Shown: positions 12,571 to 23,817, counted from the stretch's first letter. The stretch: 64,000 nucleotides of DNA from Amaurobius ferox (GCA_951213105.1 OX578133.1:143337051-143401050); one strand, 5' to 3'. The notes: generated by a model from the letters alone, not told the origin. A program made the numbers and translations.

Positions 12571-14503
12571 TTAACTATACCATTTAAATATAAGAGGGAA
12601 ATTTATATAAATTGCTGGTAATTTTGAGATTATTAATAGGTATAGCATAACATTTTTTATCAGATAATCTATAAATTCTAAAAAGCTGATTAAGTATAAT
12701 ATTTCTAAACAATAGTATCGAGTTGCAGGAATTAAATGGTAAGATTTTATTAATGTTAAAATTAAAATAGTCTTTTTTATCGTATAAATTAGTAACAATT
12801 CTATTAGAAGATTCAAAATAAAATTTAAATCCAAAAAATTAATATTTTTACTAATAATAGCTTCATTAGGAATTAATTCCAAATTGTCTGGATAGTATTC
12901 TATATCTATGACACAATTTTCAGTATATACTAAGCAAATCAGATCATCAACATATCTGTATAATGTATAATCTATTGATGTAAAAGACTGTTCATAAGCC
13001 AGCCAGGACGCTTCATTTCGGACTTCCTGGGCCAAAGGGCCCGCACGTCCACATCAGAAATTAAACATGTCCGCTGTAGATGGATTTAGGATGAAGAAAT
13101 GGCAGTATGCATTCTTCACAGAGTGGATGCTTGGTAGTGGTCAGAGACGGCTGATGTTGTGCCGTCTTCGTCTTGGGATGGCAGTAGTACTGGGCTGAGG
13201 CTGCAAGAGAACGGGAGGGCGGGGCCAAGGATTGCGGGCGGGCCAATGGAAAAAGAGTACGGGATTTCAAGATGCAGAAATTCTGAAGGTCAGATATATC
13301 TGAGAAAATAGCATTAAGTTAAAGAAATTTACAATTAAATTTAGAATTAGTAAATTAAATTTAGGGTTACTAATTATGCAGCTTTACAGTTTAAAGTTTA
13401 AGGTTTAGTTAAAGTTAGTTTACAGTTTACAAGTTAAGTTTTAGGAATTTATCGTGAAAAAAGAAGGCCCTTTTCAGGTGCACAGGTCAACAAATAATAC
13501 AATTTTCAGGAATTTTATCGAATGCTATGTGCAGATTACGAATAAATAACACCCAGATGAGACCGGGCTGGCATTAAATACGTGATCATTGCAGAAAAGG
13601 TCAGAGTTCCAAAGGGAATACGTGGCGAAGCCAGGTATAAAAACTGTGTGTGTGGGGGGGGGAGGGGACTATCTTGCAAGGGCATGATAGCTCTCGAAGT
13701 TAAACCAAACCAAATCAACTTGCGTAGTCGCCGTACGCAGATCGGGGAGCGCTCTTTCGAAAGCTAAAAGAAGTAAATCCTTATCATGAGAATTTCTCAT
13801 GGTCATGAGAGTTAATAAGAAGTCGGTGTAGTTGATAGCACTAGTGCTATCAACTTGTGTTTTTGAAATTTGGGCGGCGACGGCTGGGACCGACAGTGCC
13901 TCAACAATTTGTCCGGTAATTTTGGCTGGTGGGGCAGCTTGTTCCTGGTTTTTAAGACTGTTCATAATTATAAAGGTATATATTATCTAACATACTGCTA
14001 CTGCAGCCACCCTGTGGAACTCCTGAGACTTGTAAGTATAATTTATTTCCTTGAAAAGTATAATTATTGAAAATAACAAAGTGAAGAAGTTTAGAAAAAT
14101 TTATAAAACTGGTTTGAGTTGATAGATTAGTAATATAAGCATTATATAGAGCTAAAATTACATCATGCAGGTCTGAGATCTTCATATTATTAAAAAGATC
14201 TTTAAAATCAAAAGTTTGAAATCCTATTAGTTTTCTAAATGATGTTAATTTATTCTTTAATTCTTTACTATTATTTAGAATAGGGTAATTATTGCTAGAC
14301 TGACGTAAACTATCATTTATTTGATTCAAAGAATTTAGTAGTAATTTACTCGCAGTAGTAGAGTAAGTATAATGGCCACTATTTACTGTTCTAAATTTAA
14401 TAGGATTTTTATGAAATTTTGGAATAAGCACTATATATGGAAATTTAAGAAATTTATATTTAATATTTAAATCACTATACATATTGATAATTTTCAAATT
14501 CAT
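12571..14503 (-). pseudogene. PLE reverse transcriptase, 5' truncated and interrupted
   Basis: On the minus strand, 14503-13952 encodes the front half of a PLE-type reverse transcriptase: IPKFHK-x-PIKFRTVNSG (motif 2), TFDFKDLFNN (motif A with catalytic Asp) and VSGVPQGG (motif B). The frame resumes at 13035-12571 with the motif C box RYVDDL and then NLELIPNE...NFLDLNF. The two halves are separated by a 956-bp insertion; without it the reading frame is continuous. The N-terminal GIY-YIG domain seen in the relative at 35180 is absent, and the RT begins almost directly inside the right inverted-repeat arm. It is closely similar in motif content to the 35180-37927 element, so I take it to be of the same Naiad-like type. 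It is not functional. Confidence 0.8.
12998..13953 (-). mobile_element. 956-bp insertion inside the RT, 14-bp target duplication
   Basis: The insertion is bounded by identical copies of AAGACTGTTCATAA at 12984-12997 and 13954-13967, and removing it restores the RT frame. Base composition is unlike its surroundings: GC-rich ends (around 13000-13270 and 13560-13950) and a poly-G run at 13655. A minus-strand frame of 98 codons (13669-13965) begins in the duplication and contains an Ala/Pro-rich start and an LPDLRTATTQVD stretch. It might be a gag-like fragment, but I do not recognise it. There is no poly(A) tail and there are no convincing terminal repeats. Class unknown. Confidence 0.65.
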
Positions 14504-14582
14504 ACTATTAATGGAATGTAAATCAAGTTTAAAAGACTATTATTTTTTAAATAATCTAACAGAAATTGTATATAAAATATTT

Positions 14583-15179
14583 TACTATTAGCCCCTCCTT
14601 ATTGTTGCTCTGATTGTATATTATCACTTATTCTTGACTTTTCCCATTACTGTTATTTATTTCCTACGAATGGCAACAGTAGATAATATATTTTTCCTTT
14701 GAGAATGGAAACACTGGTTTCTTCATTCTGGGTTCCCGGGTTCGACAGGTTCGTGCATTTGTTGTGTTATATTCCAGGTATTCTTGTTTCCTTTTATTTT
14801 TTCTTCTTTATGTATGTTGTCCAAGTAGAAATAGTTTATAGATATAATCTATTTCTTCAGAAACATACATTTTTTGTGTTTGCTTCGACAAAACACTTGG
14901 ACCTGAGGAAGAGTTTTGAAGATGTGAACAAATCCATGATTTAGACCTAGACCTTGTCCACGTGTATGGTATTAATGCTTGAATTTCATCTGTTTTTCTT
15001 TTATCGATTCCATACCATTGAATTTTGATAATTTTCTTTAACTTGATGATTCGAAATTTGTATTTTTTCCATTTGATTGAAGATTTGCTGATTTATACTT
15101 TTATTTTGTAAGCTTGTTAGAAAGTTAGGTTTTTCGAGTTACAGCTTCTCACTTTTCATTCATTGGAATTTCAAACTTT

Positions 15180-15186
<7 letters not shown>
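14583..15186 (-). repeat. Right arm of 0.6-kb inverted repeat
   Basis: This is the reverse complement of 11844-12448. The outer end abuts a (TA)n tract, as the left arm nearly does. The small frame at 14699-14944 is the same sequence as that at 12334-12110 on the other strand; it follows from the duplication and is not a gene in its own right. Confidence 0.8.

Positions 15187-15213
<27 letters not shown>
15183..15213. repeat. (TA)n microsatellite
   Basis: A short TA tract separating the PLE block from the Tc1 element. TA is the Tc1/mariner target dinucleotide. Confidence 0.9.
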
Positions 15214-15216
<3 letters not shown>

Positions 15217-15237
15217 GGTGATTGGGGTTACGAAAAA

Positions 15238-16716
15238 CTAAGGACAGATGACACTATCCCCCATAGAAACCACAAAACGAAAGGAAGCAAAATGTGGAAA
15301 ATTAGAATAAGTGCGGGATACAGTAAGAAGCGGTGTGCGAATGCAAATTTTTCATTTCCACGCCTGTTCGTCACGTGATAACGCTGATAAAAGATTTAAA
15401 GGATTTGACGCCTGTGGACAGTTGTTGTTCCAAGTGAAAGATTTAATCGATGAACTTGAAATTTTCGATATGTCTTCCCGATATCACTTAGATGATTTTA
15501 CGTGTGACCGTGTTATTGGAAAGATGGGAGAAGGTCGAAAAATAACAGATGTTGCCAGGCAGTTCGATAGCGCCCACAGCGTTGTTTCACAGGTGTGGCA
15601 AGTATTTAAAACAACTGGAATGTGTAGCAAGCGTCACGGGGGAGGTCGTATTAGAAGTACGACGCCTGCAGGAGACAGGTACATTGTCCTATCTGCAAAA
15701 AGGGACCGGCGCATCACAGCTCAGCAGGTGGAAAATCAGTTTCTTGCTAACACAGGACAGCGGATCTCCCGAAAAACTGTAGCCAGACGTTTGGGAGAAG
15801 GAGGACTATACGCCTGCAGACTTTTTGTGTGTGTCCCATTGTCCAGACTGCACCGTACCGCCTGTTTTCAATGGTGTCGTGAGCATCGCATTTGGACCGA
15901 ACAGGACTGGGCTTGCATACTATTCTCAGATGAGAGTAGGTTCAGTCTGTCATCGGATTGTAGACGCCACTGATCTGGAGTGAGAGTGGTACCGCTTATC
16001 GTCCAGAAAATATCCAAGAAAGGGACCGATATCCGACATGCAGTACCATGGTATGGACTGGCATCATGATCATTAGCCGCATGCCCCTACATGTGGTTGC
16101 AACTGGGCCTATGACCAGCCAACGATTCATTGATGAAGTTCAACTGCCTCATGTTCGCCTTTTCCGTGGTGCTGCCGATGATAAATTTGTTTTCATGGAA
16201 GACAACGCACCATGTCACCGAACACTCGCTGTTCAGGATTGCCTAGTCAGCGAGGATATTTAATGCCTCGCATGGCTAGCACGTTCTTCAGATCTAAACC
16301 CCATTGAATATGTTTGGGATGCTTTGGGGAGGCGACTTGCTGGTCGTAAATATCCTCCAACAAACAAAAATACCCTCATCCGTGCCCAGACTGCGGAGTA
16401 GGATAACTTGCCGCAACAGCTGCTGAATAATCTTGTGCAAAGCATGAAACGACGTATGGAATGATACATCACACTCCACGGTGGAGATATCCCCTCAAAG
16501 GTGCCTGCTGTCGTTTATATGCATTTTTCCATTTCTCCATACACAGCATCAAATGAACACTTTTTTCTTTCAGATGTTTCAAAACCTTCTGTATTTTCCA
16601 GAACAATAAATGGTCTTTATTCTAATGTCCGAACAGTGTGGCAACAATATTTTATCCTGCTGGGCCTTTACCCCGCTTAATGTTGTGTTACATTGCAATT
16701 TGTGATCCGTCCTTAG
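15238..16716 (+). mobile_element. Tc1-type DNA transposon, inactive
   Basis: About 1.48 kb between short inverted sequences, CTAAGGACAGATGAC at 15238-15252 and GTGATCCGTCCTTAG at 16702-16716 (two mismatches when inverted). It encloses a degraded Tc1 transposase. TA-rich tracts lie on both sides. The outermost bases and the TA duplication cannot be fixed because of those tracts. Confidence 0.7.
15470..16494 (+). pseudogene. Tc1/mariner transposase (DD34E type), broken
   Basis: The reading frame probably started at the ATG at 15470 (MSSRYHLDD); the upstream codons of the open frame are not family-like. The N-terminal helix-turn-helix is visible as GRKITDVARQFDSAHSVVSQ, then a GGGR linker and a second DNA-binding region ending RISRKTVARRL. 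The first catalytic Asp is in FSDESRFSL. A TGA at 15971-15973 and a frameshift follow. The frame resumes at 16048 with the second catalytic Asp in FMEDNAPCHRT, hits a TAA at 16261, and continues with SDLNPIEYVWD, which holds the catalytic Glu. At least one further stop lies near 16399. Tc1 transposases cut and paste their element at TA sites; this one cannot be made as a whole protein. Family assignment is secure. Confidence 0.9.
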
Positions 16717-16735
16717 CATATTGTCCAGCAGTGTA

Positions 16736-16881
16736 TGTATGCATATGTATGTACATATATATATGTATGTATATATATATATATGTATATATATATGTAT
16801 ATATATATGTATGTATATATATGTATATATATATGTATATATATATGTATGTATATATATATGTATGTATATATATATGTA

Positions 16882-16936
<55 letters not shown>
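16736..16936. repeat. (TATG)n/(TA)n microsatellite
   Basis: 200 bp of alternating TATG and TA repeats. It generates long Tyr/Ile/Met open frames on both strands, none of them genes. Confidence 0.95.
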
Positions 16937-16939
<3 letters not shown>

Positions 16940-17206
16940 GGGTGTCCAGCAAAGGACTCCCTGAATTTAAAATTAAATAACATGAAAACAAAGATCGATA
17001 GAAGAATGCAACAAACGGTATGTTTACTGTGAAAGCTGTAAGAATTTTTACAGAAGTTTTGAAATAGTAGTTACAAAAGCTGCTAACAGATGGCGCTGTA
17101 ATCGCAATAAGTAGTGCCTATAAATAGTGTTCCGAAGCCCAGAGCGATCATTTCTACCGTTCAAACGTGAAAGGAGGTTAGTGTACCGAAAGAAGAGGTT
17201 GAAATC

Positions 17207-19473
17207 ATGTATTCCATTCAAGAACATGTGTTTCTGGTACTGGAATATCACAGGTTAGAATACAATATTACGGCAACAAGGCGCAGTTTTCAAACACAAT
17301 TTAATGTTCCAAAAGGACCCGATGCGAAAACCATTCGCAAGCTCTTCGCCAAATTCGAAAGGACAGGCAGCGTGGCTGATGTTCTAGTGGGGAATGTTGG
17401 CCCCAGGCCAACTGTAGTTACTCCTGAAAATGTCGCCACAGTTTCTGGAATTATTCAGCAACATCCCAGGAAATCCGTCCGAAAAATTGCTGCAGAGACT
17501 GGTTTGAAGCGCTCCAGTACGCATACAATACTGAGAAACAGTCTAAACATGTTTCCATTCAAAATCCAAAGTCAGCAGGTCATACCTGTACCAGCTGTGC
17601 GACAAAGGGCTGACTTTGCGAACCAGATTCTCACAATGATTGATTATGAACGATTTGATGTTGGCTGCATCTAGTTCACAGATGAAGCACACTTCCACCT
17701 GAATGGATACGTGAATAAACAAAACTGGCGATTTTGGGGATCCGAAAATCCCCATTTGTGTAAAGCGAAACCACTGCATTCTCCCAGAGTTACTGTTTGG
17801 GCTGCGGTATGTAGCAGAGCCATTATCGCCCTTTTTTCATGCGAGAAACGATAACTAGTGAATGTTACGTTGCAATTTTGAAACAATTTGTCGCCACACA
17901 GCGAGCGTTGGAGGATCGACCAGGCACCGAGTGGATCATGCAAAATGGGACCCGACCACATCGCACCGGACAGGTACTTCACTTTTTTGATGAATACTTC
18001 GGAGTCATTGCGTTCGATTATCCCAAATTTACTGGCGTAAGCATAGATTGGCCTCCATATTCACCCGATCTGTTTCCTTGTGACTACTTTTTGTAGGACA
18101 CATTGAAGGACACTGTCTACCGGAACCAGTGAATACTATATTCAGAAGGTCCACTCCCATAGGAACCTATGGCAACATCGTTAACATAGGATTTCGCATA
18201 GACACTAGCGTTCGCGGAGCCAACCATCGCAGCTATGACGTAAAAAAGTTCGACTGCTAGATTTGGAATTGGCGATTTTCTGTTAATGCGGCCCCCTCAA
18301 AAAAATTACGGAACTGTACTTTTATAATTTTTTAAACTATAAACATGATCTGTAATATGTATTATGTAATATGATTTATTTGTAATATGTGTAAATTTAA
18401 ATAAATAAACATAGATATATATTTAATTCATGTAATCATAAACTAAATAAAAAATTGACGCATTGCATCACTGTAAATCATTATACATCAAAAATTACAA
18501 GTTAACATTCCCAAAAGACTGAAATATTATATAATATTTTCAGCCTAAAAAGTATACTAGCGTGTCAATTGTTAAATTGCTTAGTTCTTAATTTTTTCTG
18601 GGATGTTGTTAATATATATGTATATATTTATATATTTAAATACACTAATATTCTCTACAATAAATAACAAATTTACATAAATGCATTATCAAAGGTGTCG
18701 AACTCAATCGTTAATTACAAAGGGGGGGGGATTATTTTCCACATTACGTCAGTTAGTAAAAAGCATGTAAAATATATGCACATTCAATATCATATTCATC
18801 TTACTCTAGAAAAAGCTATCCAAATACTAATTTTTATACATTTTATATAAATGCGGAAAAGGTTTTTTAACTAATAATGCCACTGCTTCTTAGAATTTGG
18901 TCTAGTCGGCAGTGATAATACTGCATCAATTTCTTATGATGAACACGTGCATAGGATGAAATATGGGATGGATAACAAATAACCTTTTTATTTAAATAAA
19001 AATAAATTACATACCTTGTAAACGTAATCCCTTTTCTTTTGGTAATCCATAAAAAAAAAATAATTGATTATAAAATCCAAAATAGCAGCGAAAGTATGTT
19101 TTCCACGTGTAAACATGCGATGAGAGAACAAAGTTCTTCCAAGTGTTTCGTTCGACGTTCAGTGCCAAATAGGGTTATATTAGCAGAACGTCTTGGCGAA
19201 AACCGTCACAGACCATCTCCAAGCTTGCCATCCTTGATATTGGATTTAATTTTGGTTGGCGGTTGAGGGCGCTGCGGTCGAGTGAAATATCTGTATATAA
19301 TAGTCTGTGACCGGAACCATCCCACCACGGTGGAAGAGCTTGAATCGTCGATCTGTGTGGCGTCTGAATCCATTTTCGTTGAGACACTACAAGATGGAAT
19401 GGCACATTTCATTGTTCGTTTGCGCCACCTCTGTACTGCGAGGGGTGGACAATTTGAGAAGATTGTGATGTGA
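17207..19473 (+). pseudogene. DUF4817/DDE-type mariner-like transposase, broken
   Basis: The start at 17207 gives MYSIQEHVFLVLEYHR, the N-terminal helical DNA-binding region of this transposase family, followed by TIRKLFAKFERTGSVAD, a GPRPTVVTPENV linker and PRKSVRKIAAETGLKRSS (second HTH). A TAG at 17672 precedes FTDEAHFHLNGYVNKQNWRF, which carries the first catalytic Asp. A frameshift follows near 17840. The second catalytic box reads MQNGTRPHRT, with Asn where the family has Asp. The third Asp is in PPYSPDLFPCDYF (about 18056-18094). The C-terminal end (TVEELESSI...ARGGQFEKIVM, ending 19473) is displaced by an insertion at 18129-19309. It is dead by stops, frameshift, insertion and active-site loss. 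Confidence 0.85.
18129..19309. mobile_element. 1181-bp insertion in transposase, 10-bp duplication
   Basis: Identical ACCGGAACCA copies at 18119-18128 and 19310-19319 flank it, and the transposase frame continues across them. The termini look weakly inverted: ACTATATTCAGA near the left end, and on the reverse strand GACTATTATATACAGA at the right end. It is AT-rich with a poly-G run at 18722 and has no coding sequence. A 9-10-bp duplication would suit a Mutator-like element, but the class is unproven. Confidence 0.6.
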
Positions 19474-19705
19474 TTGCAAAGACTGCTTGCAGAGGACGAG
19501 TTTATTTATGCATGCTGATACGAGCTGTACAGCGTACAGCGTCATCTGTTAGCAACTTTTGTCGAAACTTATTTATTATTTCGAAACTTCTGTAAAAAAT
19601 CTCACAGCTTTCACAATAAACATACCGTTTGTTGCATTCTTCTATCGATCTTTGTTTCCATGTTATTTAATTTTAAATTCAGGAAGTCCTTTGTTGGACA
19701 CCCTG

Positions 19706-19738
<33 letters not shown>

Positions 19739-19768
19739 ATATATATGTATGTATATATATATGTATAT
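19706..19768. repeat. (TA)n/(TG)n microsatellite
   Basis: TATA and TGTG repeats immediately after the mariner-like right end. Confidence 0.9.
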
Positions 19769-19876
19769 TTTTACCCATCTAACCTAGAATTAATTCCTAA
19801 TGAGCCTAGCGTTAGTCAAACTGTCAATTTTTTAGACCTAAATTTAGATACCCTCAATAATCATGTAATCACAATG
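19769..19876 (+). pseudogene. 36-codon PLE reverse-transcriptase splinter
   Basis: An open stretch within the microsatellite reads FYPSNLELIPNEPSVSQTVN and then FLDLNLDTL. This matches the region just after motif C of the PLE fragment at 12571-13035 (YYPDNLELIPNEAI...NFLDLNF) and of the 35180 element (FYPKNLQLN...NFLDLNLNL). Both sides are (TATG)n. It is a relic with no independent function. Confidence 0.8.
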
Positions 19877-19919
19877 TATGTATATATATATATATGTATA
19901 TATCAAGTGTGTATATATG

Positions 19920-19981
<62 letters not shown>

Positions 19982-20000
19982 TATATATATAATATATATA
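19877..20000. repeat. (TATG)n/(TA)n microsatellite
   Basis: Continuation of the simple repeats after the RT splinter, ending at the next CAGGGTGTCC terminus. Confidence 0.9.
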
Positions 20001-20931
20001 CAGGGTGTCCCAAATTAAACTACACATTTCCGAGAGAGCTACAGCAAAAACTATTCATCAGAAAGTCATGGAATTTGAGGAGTGTCGTAAGGAGATGATG
20101 GGAATTTTTTCTTGAGCAAAAAAAGTTAGTTCAAAAAACCACCAATAGAGGGCGGATATCTTTATACAGAATATATAGCATGAACTACACAATGAGGACA
20201 AAACATGTTCAATATGATGGTCATCATTGTGTGCTACCATCTGAAATCGTTACATAGCATGTTCAATAGTTGATTACAGTGTATGAGTCAGAATGTTACA
20301 CTCATGGCGTGCTATGCTGTCTTTAAGATAGGTTAGATATCTTACGGGATCACGGTAAACCAAGTCTTTGAGATATCGCTAGAGCCAAAAATGGCATGGA
20401 TTTAAATCTAGGGATCTTGCAGGTAGGAAAATGACGGCTGATGATTCTGTCATCAGAAAAGTGGCTCATGTGCACTTGTTTCACACAAGTGGCTATGTGT
20501 AGAGGCATAAACACTATTGTTTACACTGCATCTTGCATAAACACTATTGTTTTAACACATTGATGTGCCTGCAGAGCAGGAATGATGGAATTCTCCAATA
20601 AGGATGCGTAACGTTGCTTGGTGGCAGAACACGTTACAGAACCTGCGGGTCTGAGCTATTCGAAGAAAAAATGGTTCCAAAATGAATGTGACAGTAAGAC
20701 CATACCATACCGTTACTTAAGAACGGAACTTGTAGACACTCATGTGGGCAAAAAAAAAAAACCCCAACCAATAGCGACCTCTGTTGGTGGTTTCTGGAAG
20801 TAAACTTTTTTTTTGCCCTAGAAAAAATTCCCATCATCTCCTTACGACACGCCCCAAATTTCATGACTTCCTGATAAATAGATTGTGTTGTATCCCTCTC
20901 GGAAATGTATAGTTTAATTTGGGACACCCAT
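20001..20931 (-). mobile_element. CAGGGTGTCCC mariner-like element, deleted
   Basis: Starts CAGGGTGTCCCAAATTAAAC and ends with the inverted form GTTTAATTTGGGACACCC (20913-20929, degenerate at the last bases). The inverted repeat runs in for about 130 bp (compare GGAGATGATGGGAATTTTTT near 20090 with its complement near 20835). It is flanked by (TA)n. The interior holds minus-strand transposase remnants. Confidence 0.75.
20190..20650 (-). pseudogene. Mariner-like transposase C-terminal remnant
   Basis: On the minus strand around 20550-20520 the second catalytic box survives as TIVFMQDA, followed after a short duplicated and damaged stretch by HIATCVKQV. Around 20430-20330 the typical FWL-x-RYLKDLVY block appears. 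Several stops and a frameshift are present, and most of the N-terminal half is missing. Confidence 0.65.
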
Positions 20932-21767
20932 CATATATATATATATATATATAATTATTTGAAATTCCAATGATAGATTAGAGATAAGTTGTAACTCATA
21001 TAACCATAACTTAAATTATAAGATAGCTACGTATAAAGGTGTAAATTTCACTCCTGTAATTTAAATAGAAGCAGAAATAAAAATTCTTGGATTAAGAGGG
21101 TAGATAATTGAAGCAGTATGGCATACACATACACGAGTGAAGATTATATGAGCTGTAAACATGAGAAATTAATAAAATTGCACTGCAGTTTTGGTAATAG
21201 TGTTAAAACTTCCTTATTGATGCAAAAATAGTTAAATAATCTAAAATTCTTCCTGGTAATATTAAAAACCCATATAGAAGTATCGGCTTAACAGTTCATG
21301 TGTAAAACCAGAGAGAAAGGCGATTCAAAAGAAAAGTTGAGAAGATAAATTGATGAAAATATCTTAGAACTATGGATACATACATGAATTCAAGATATAT
21401 CAATATGAGTTCAAATTATATAGGTTTGGTACTTGTGGTAACCATTTTTTAAAATATAACTTGAAGTTGAACTTTTCGATTAATTATCATTAACATAAAA
21501 TGTCTTAATATGGCCGTAAATTCGTACATAGTGGATTTATTATTAAATTGTACATTGCATTATTGTGCCGCTATATAAAACCCTCCAATTATTTGCTTTT
21601 CGCGTGAGTCCTGTAAAGACATTAATAATTAATATAATACTCAATGGATCACACCATTTAAACATTAACAATAACACATTTATTAAAAACATAAAATACT
21701 TACTAAATTTAATTACATTATTTACTCTGCTTACTAATTATTTAGGAAGATAGCATGTGAGATAGCA
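20932..21767. other. No gene seen
   Basis: A short (TA)n tract (20934-20953), then AT-rich sequence without a recognisable gene. The 62-codon frame at 21565-21753 is low complexity. Confidence 0.4.
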
Positions 21768-22413
21768 TGTGAGAATAGTAATCATATGCCTAACGTGTTT
21801 TGATAACCTGTGGATATTTAAGGAACACATACCTTCAAATCTGTCTTGTACTACTGACAAATAATGTCGCATAAGTATATATCATACGTATTGATCAAGT
21901 CATACAGGCACTATTGCACTTCTCACTTTTAATGTCGCACATAATATCGCACAAGCATATTTTTAAGTCATATCTACGTATCATAATGTCGAACTCGTTT
22001 TAAGTCATCGTGCTGTCTTCATTGCACAAATTTTCTCAAGTCGTTATGTCATCAGTGTATCTGCTACCAGTCTGCTCAAGTGTCCTTCTCAAATCACAGG
22101 TTGTGGCTCTCTTTTTCCTTTGTGGGTGTCACTCCCCCATTGCTTTCATTTGCCGCATTCAGTGTGATGTAACAAGCCCCTTTTTCCATTGGTTACTCAT
22201 TTAACCAATGGAACCATTCCACATCCTCGTAAGGGCCTGCTCGGCCCCCTCTGTTTTGGCACTTCTAAATTTATGGTTTTATGACCTTTAGGTTCACATG
22301 CTGTAAAACCCGGCGCCATACAGACTGGCAGTAGTGTTTGCCGTTTTGAACATAATAAATAAAAAAGCATAAAGCTGTCTCACTAAAGTGTGAGATTAAT
22401 TTCTGGTCTCACA
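21768..22413 (+). mobile_element. Possible solo LTR
   Basis: It starts TGTGAGA and ends TCTCACA, the short TG...CA inverted ends expected of an LTR. It contains a GC-richer promoter-like part (22060-22330) followed by AATAAATAAAAAAGC, a plausible polyadenylation signal. No matching target duplication was found and there is no retrotransposon coding sequence beside it, so this is tentative. Confidence 0.35.
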
Positions 22414-22836
22414 GTACTTCTATTTAGTGTATATGCATAACTGCACATGCCATAACTACATTGAAGTATGAGCGAAAACTCAATAATTTGAATATATGGC
22501 TCTGCCGTTTATCGAATGTAAGTAACAACAAAGTGATATTAAGTGTGAAATAGCATTTAGGGAATAAGATAGAACATAAATAATATATACGACGTACCGT
22601 ATCCGTTATTATAAGAAACAGCGCCGTATTTGTTGATTGAGTAATGAAAGTTTTCGTACATTTATGTGCATACGTGGAGAATCGCATTGAGGTATATAGC
22701 ATTTCAGGTCATTTTGATTGTTTTAATTGCAATTTTGTAAATGTTAATATTTTTATGTAAATTGTCACCGATAGTAACGTAACGACATTATTTGTACTGA
22801 CACTAATATAAGTATATTTATATACTTATATTACTT
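22414..22836. other. No gene seen
   Basis: AT-rich with no motif recognised. Confidence 0.4.
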
Positions 22837-23157
22837 CGTTCCGCTAGTCCATAATGAATACTATAAATACTGGATAATAATTGGCGATTTATTTTATAGA
22901 TTACAAATAGCCGTGACTTGGTTACTTAGCGGACACAACATTATTGTATGAAGTGGGGGTTATCGTTATTACATGTATCGTATGCAGATTGCATGCACCT
23001 ACTCAGCGAATTCCGTTACATACGTACAACTGCCGCAAAAATATTATCGCGAGTTAAACGCGTTTGGTCGCCGAAGGCGATTTTCATTTAATAAACAATT
23101 TATTTTTATGACCTTAAGATAGAACTTAAGCTTATTTTTCATATTTGGATTTAAATA
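22837..23157 (+). repeat. 321-bp direct repeat, copy 1
   Basis: Matches 23818-24138 base for base at a constant offset of 981 with six differences that I can count (about 98%). It contains a small hairpin, TCGCCGAAGGCGATTTT, beside AAACGCGTTT. Confidence 0.9.
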
Positions 23158-23817
23158 ACGTAAACTCCATAATAAAAGAATTATAAATTTATTTTCGTCA
23201 TACTTGAAGGGAAATGTTTTAGAAAATGCTATTTCATCAAAGTGCTTTCTGACTATTCTAAACTCGATTTACTGCGTGACTCTTGATAGCTTCTAAAATG
23301 ACTGGAATATAAGAAAATATTTTCGAATATGTTTTTCATATTTCCACCGTTCCAATTTATGTTTGAAAGATGGGGATCTAAAGCAATAAGTTCTCTGTAG
23401 AAATGGAGCGATTTAAAATTTTTTGCAACGTACGCAGAGCATCACGCTTATAATTGAGTGAAAACTGTTGTGAAAGGAATAAAGTTAAATGCATAAAAGG
23501 AGAACATGAGCTTTATAAAATGTATGTTTTGTCAATTGCATTTTCTTACGATAGAAAAGGGAAAACTGGGTTTATCACACAGAAAATAGTTAATGGACGT
23601 TGTTAAGGATAATAGAAATACACTTTACTTGGATTTGAACATAAATTGAAATCGGATTTTGTATTCATAAAAATAAAATTTACATCACTATAATGTTCTG
23701 TATAAAACCTGCGATATTTAACACTTTAAACGTTAGTTCCCCCCCCCCCTCAAATTCAGGATATATGCTTTGGTGTTTGTACAACCATAGCATACATGCC
23801 GAAATCTTACTTTTTTA
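23158..23817. other. 660-bp spacer between direct repeats
   Basis: No coding or primer-binding features seen. It includes a poly-C run at about 23739-23749. Confidence 0.5.

Larger units (their letters stand above)
16938..19705 (+). mobile_element. Mariner-like transposon with CAGGGTGTCC ends
   Basis: It begins CAGGGTGTCCAGCAAAGGAC and ends with the inverted form (GTCCTTTGTTGGACACCCTG, with one difference) at 19686-19705. The inverted similarity extends inwards for about 130 bp (to about 17080 and 19550). Both ends sit in (TA)n tracts, which fits TA target use. It holds a degraded transposase and a later 1181-bp insertion. Without the insertion it would be about 1.58 kb. Confidence 0.8.

Noticed and set aside
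14699..14944. 81-codon frame as a gene
   Set aside because: It lies in the inverted-repeat arm and is mirrored at 12110-12334; no family similarity.
16579..17032. Several long open frames on both strands of Tyr/Ile/Met repeats
   Set aside because: They are translations of (TATG)n/(TA)n; the same applies at 11497-11796, 33940-34155, 37920-38102 and 63266-63454.
23040..23070. Rho-independent terminator (TCGCCGAAGGCGATTTT)
   Set aside because: A 5-bp stem in a eukaryotic repeat; no upstream bacterial gene.
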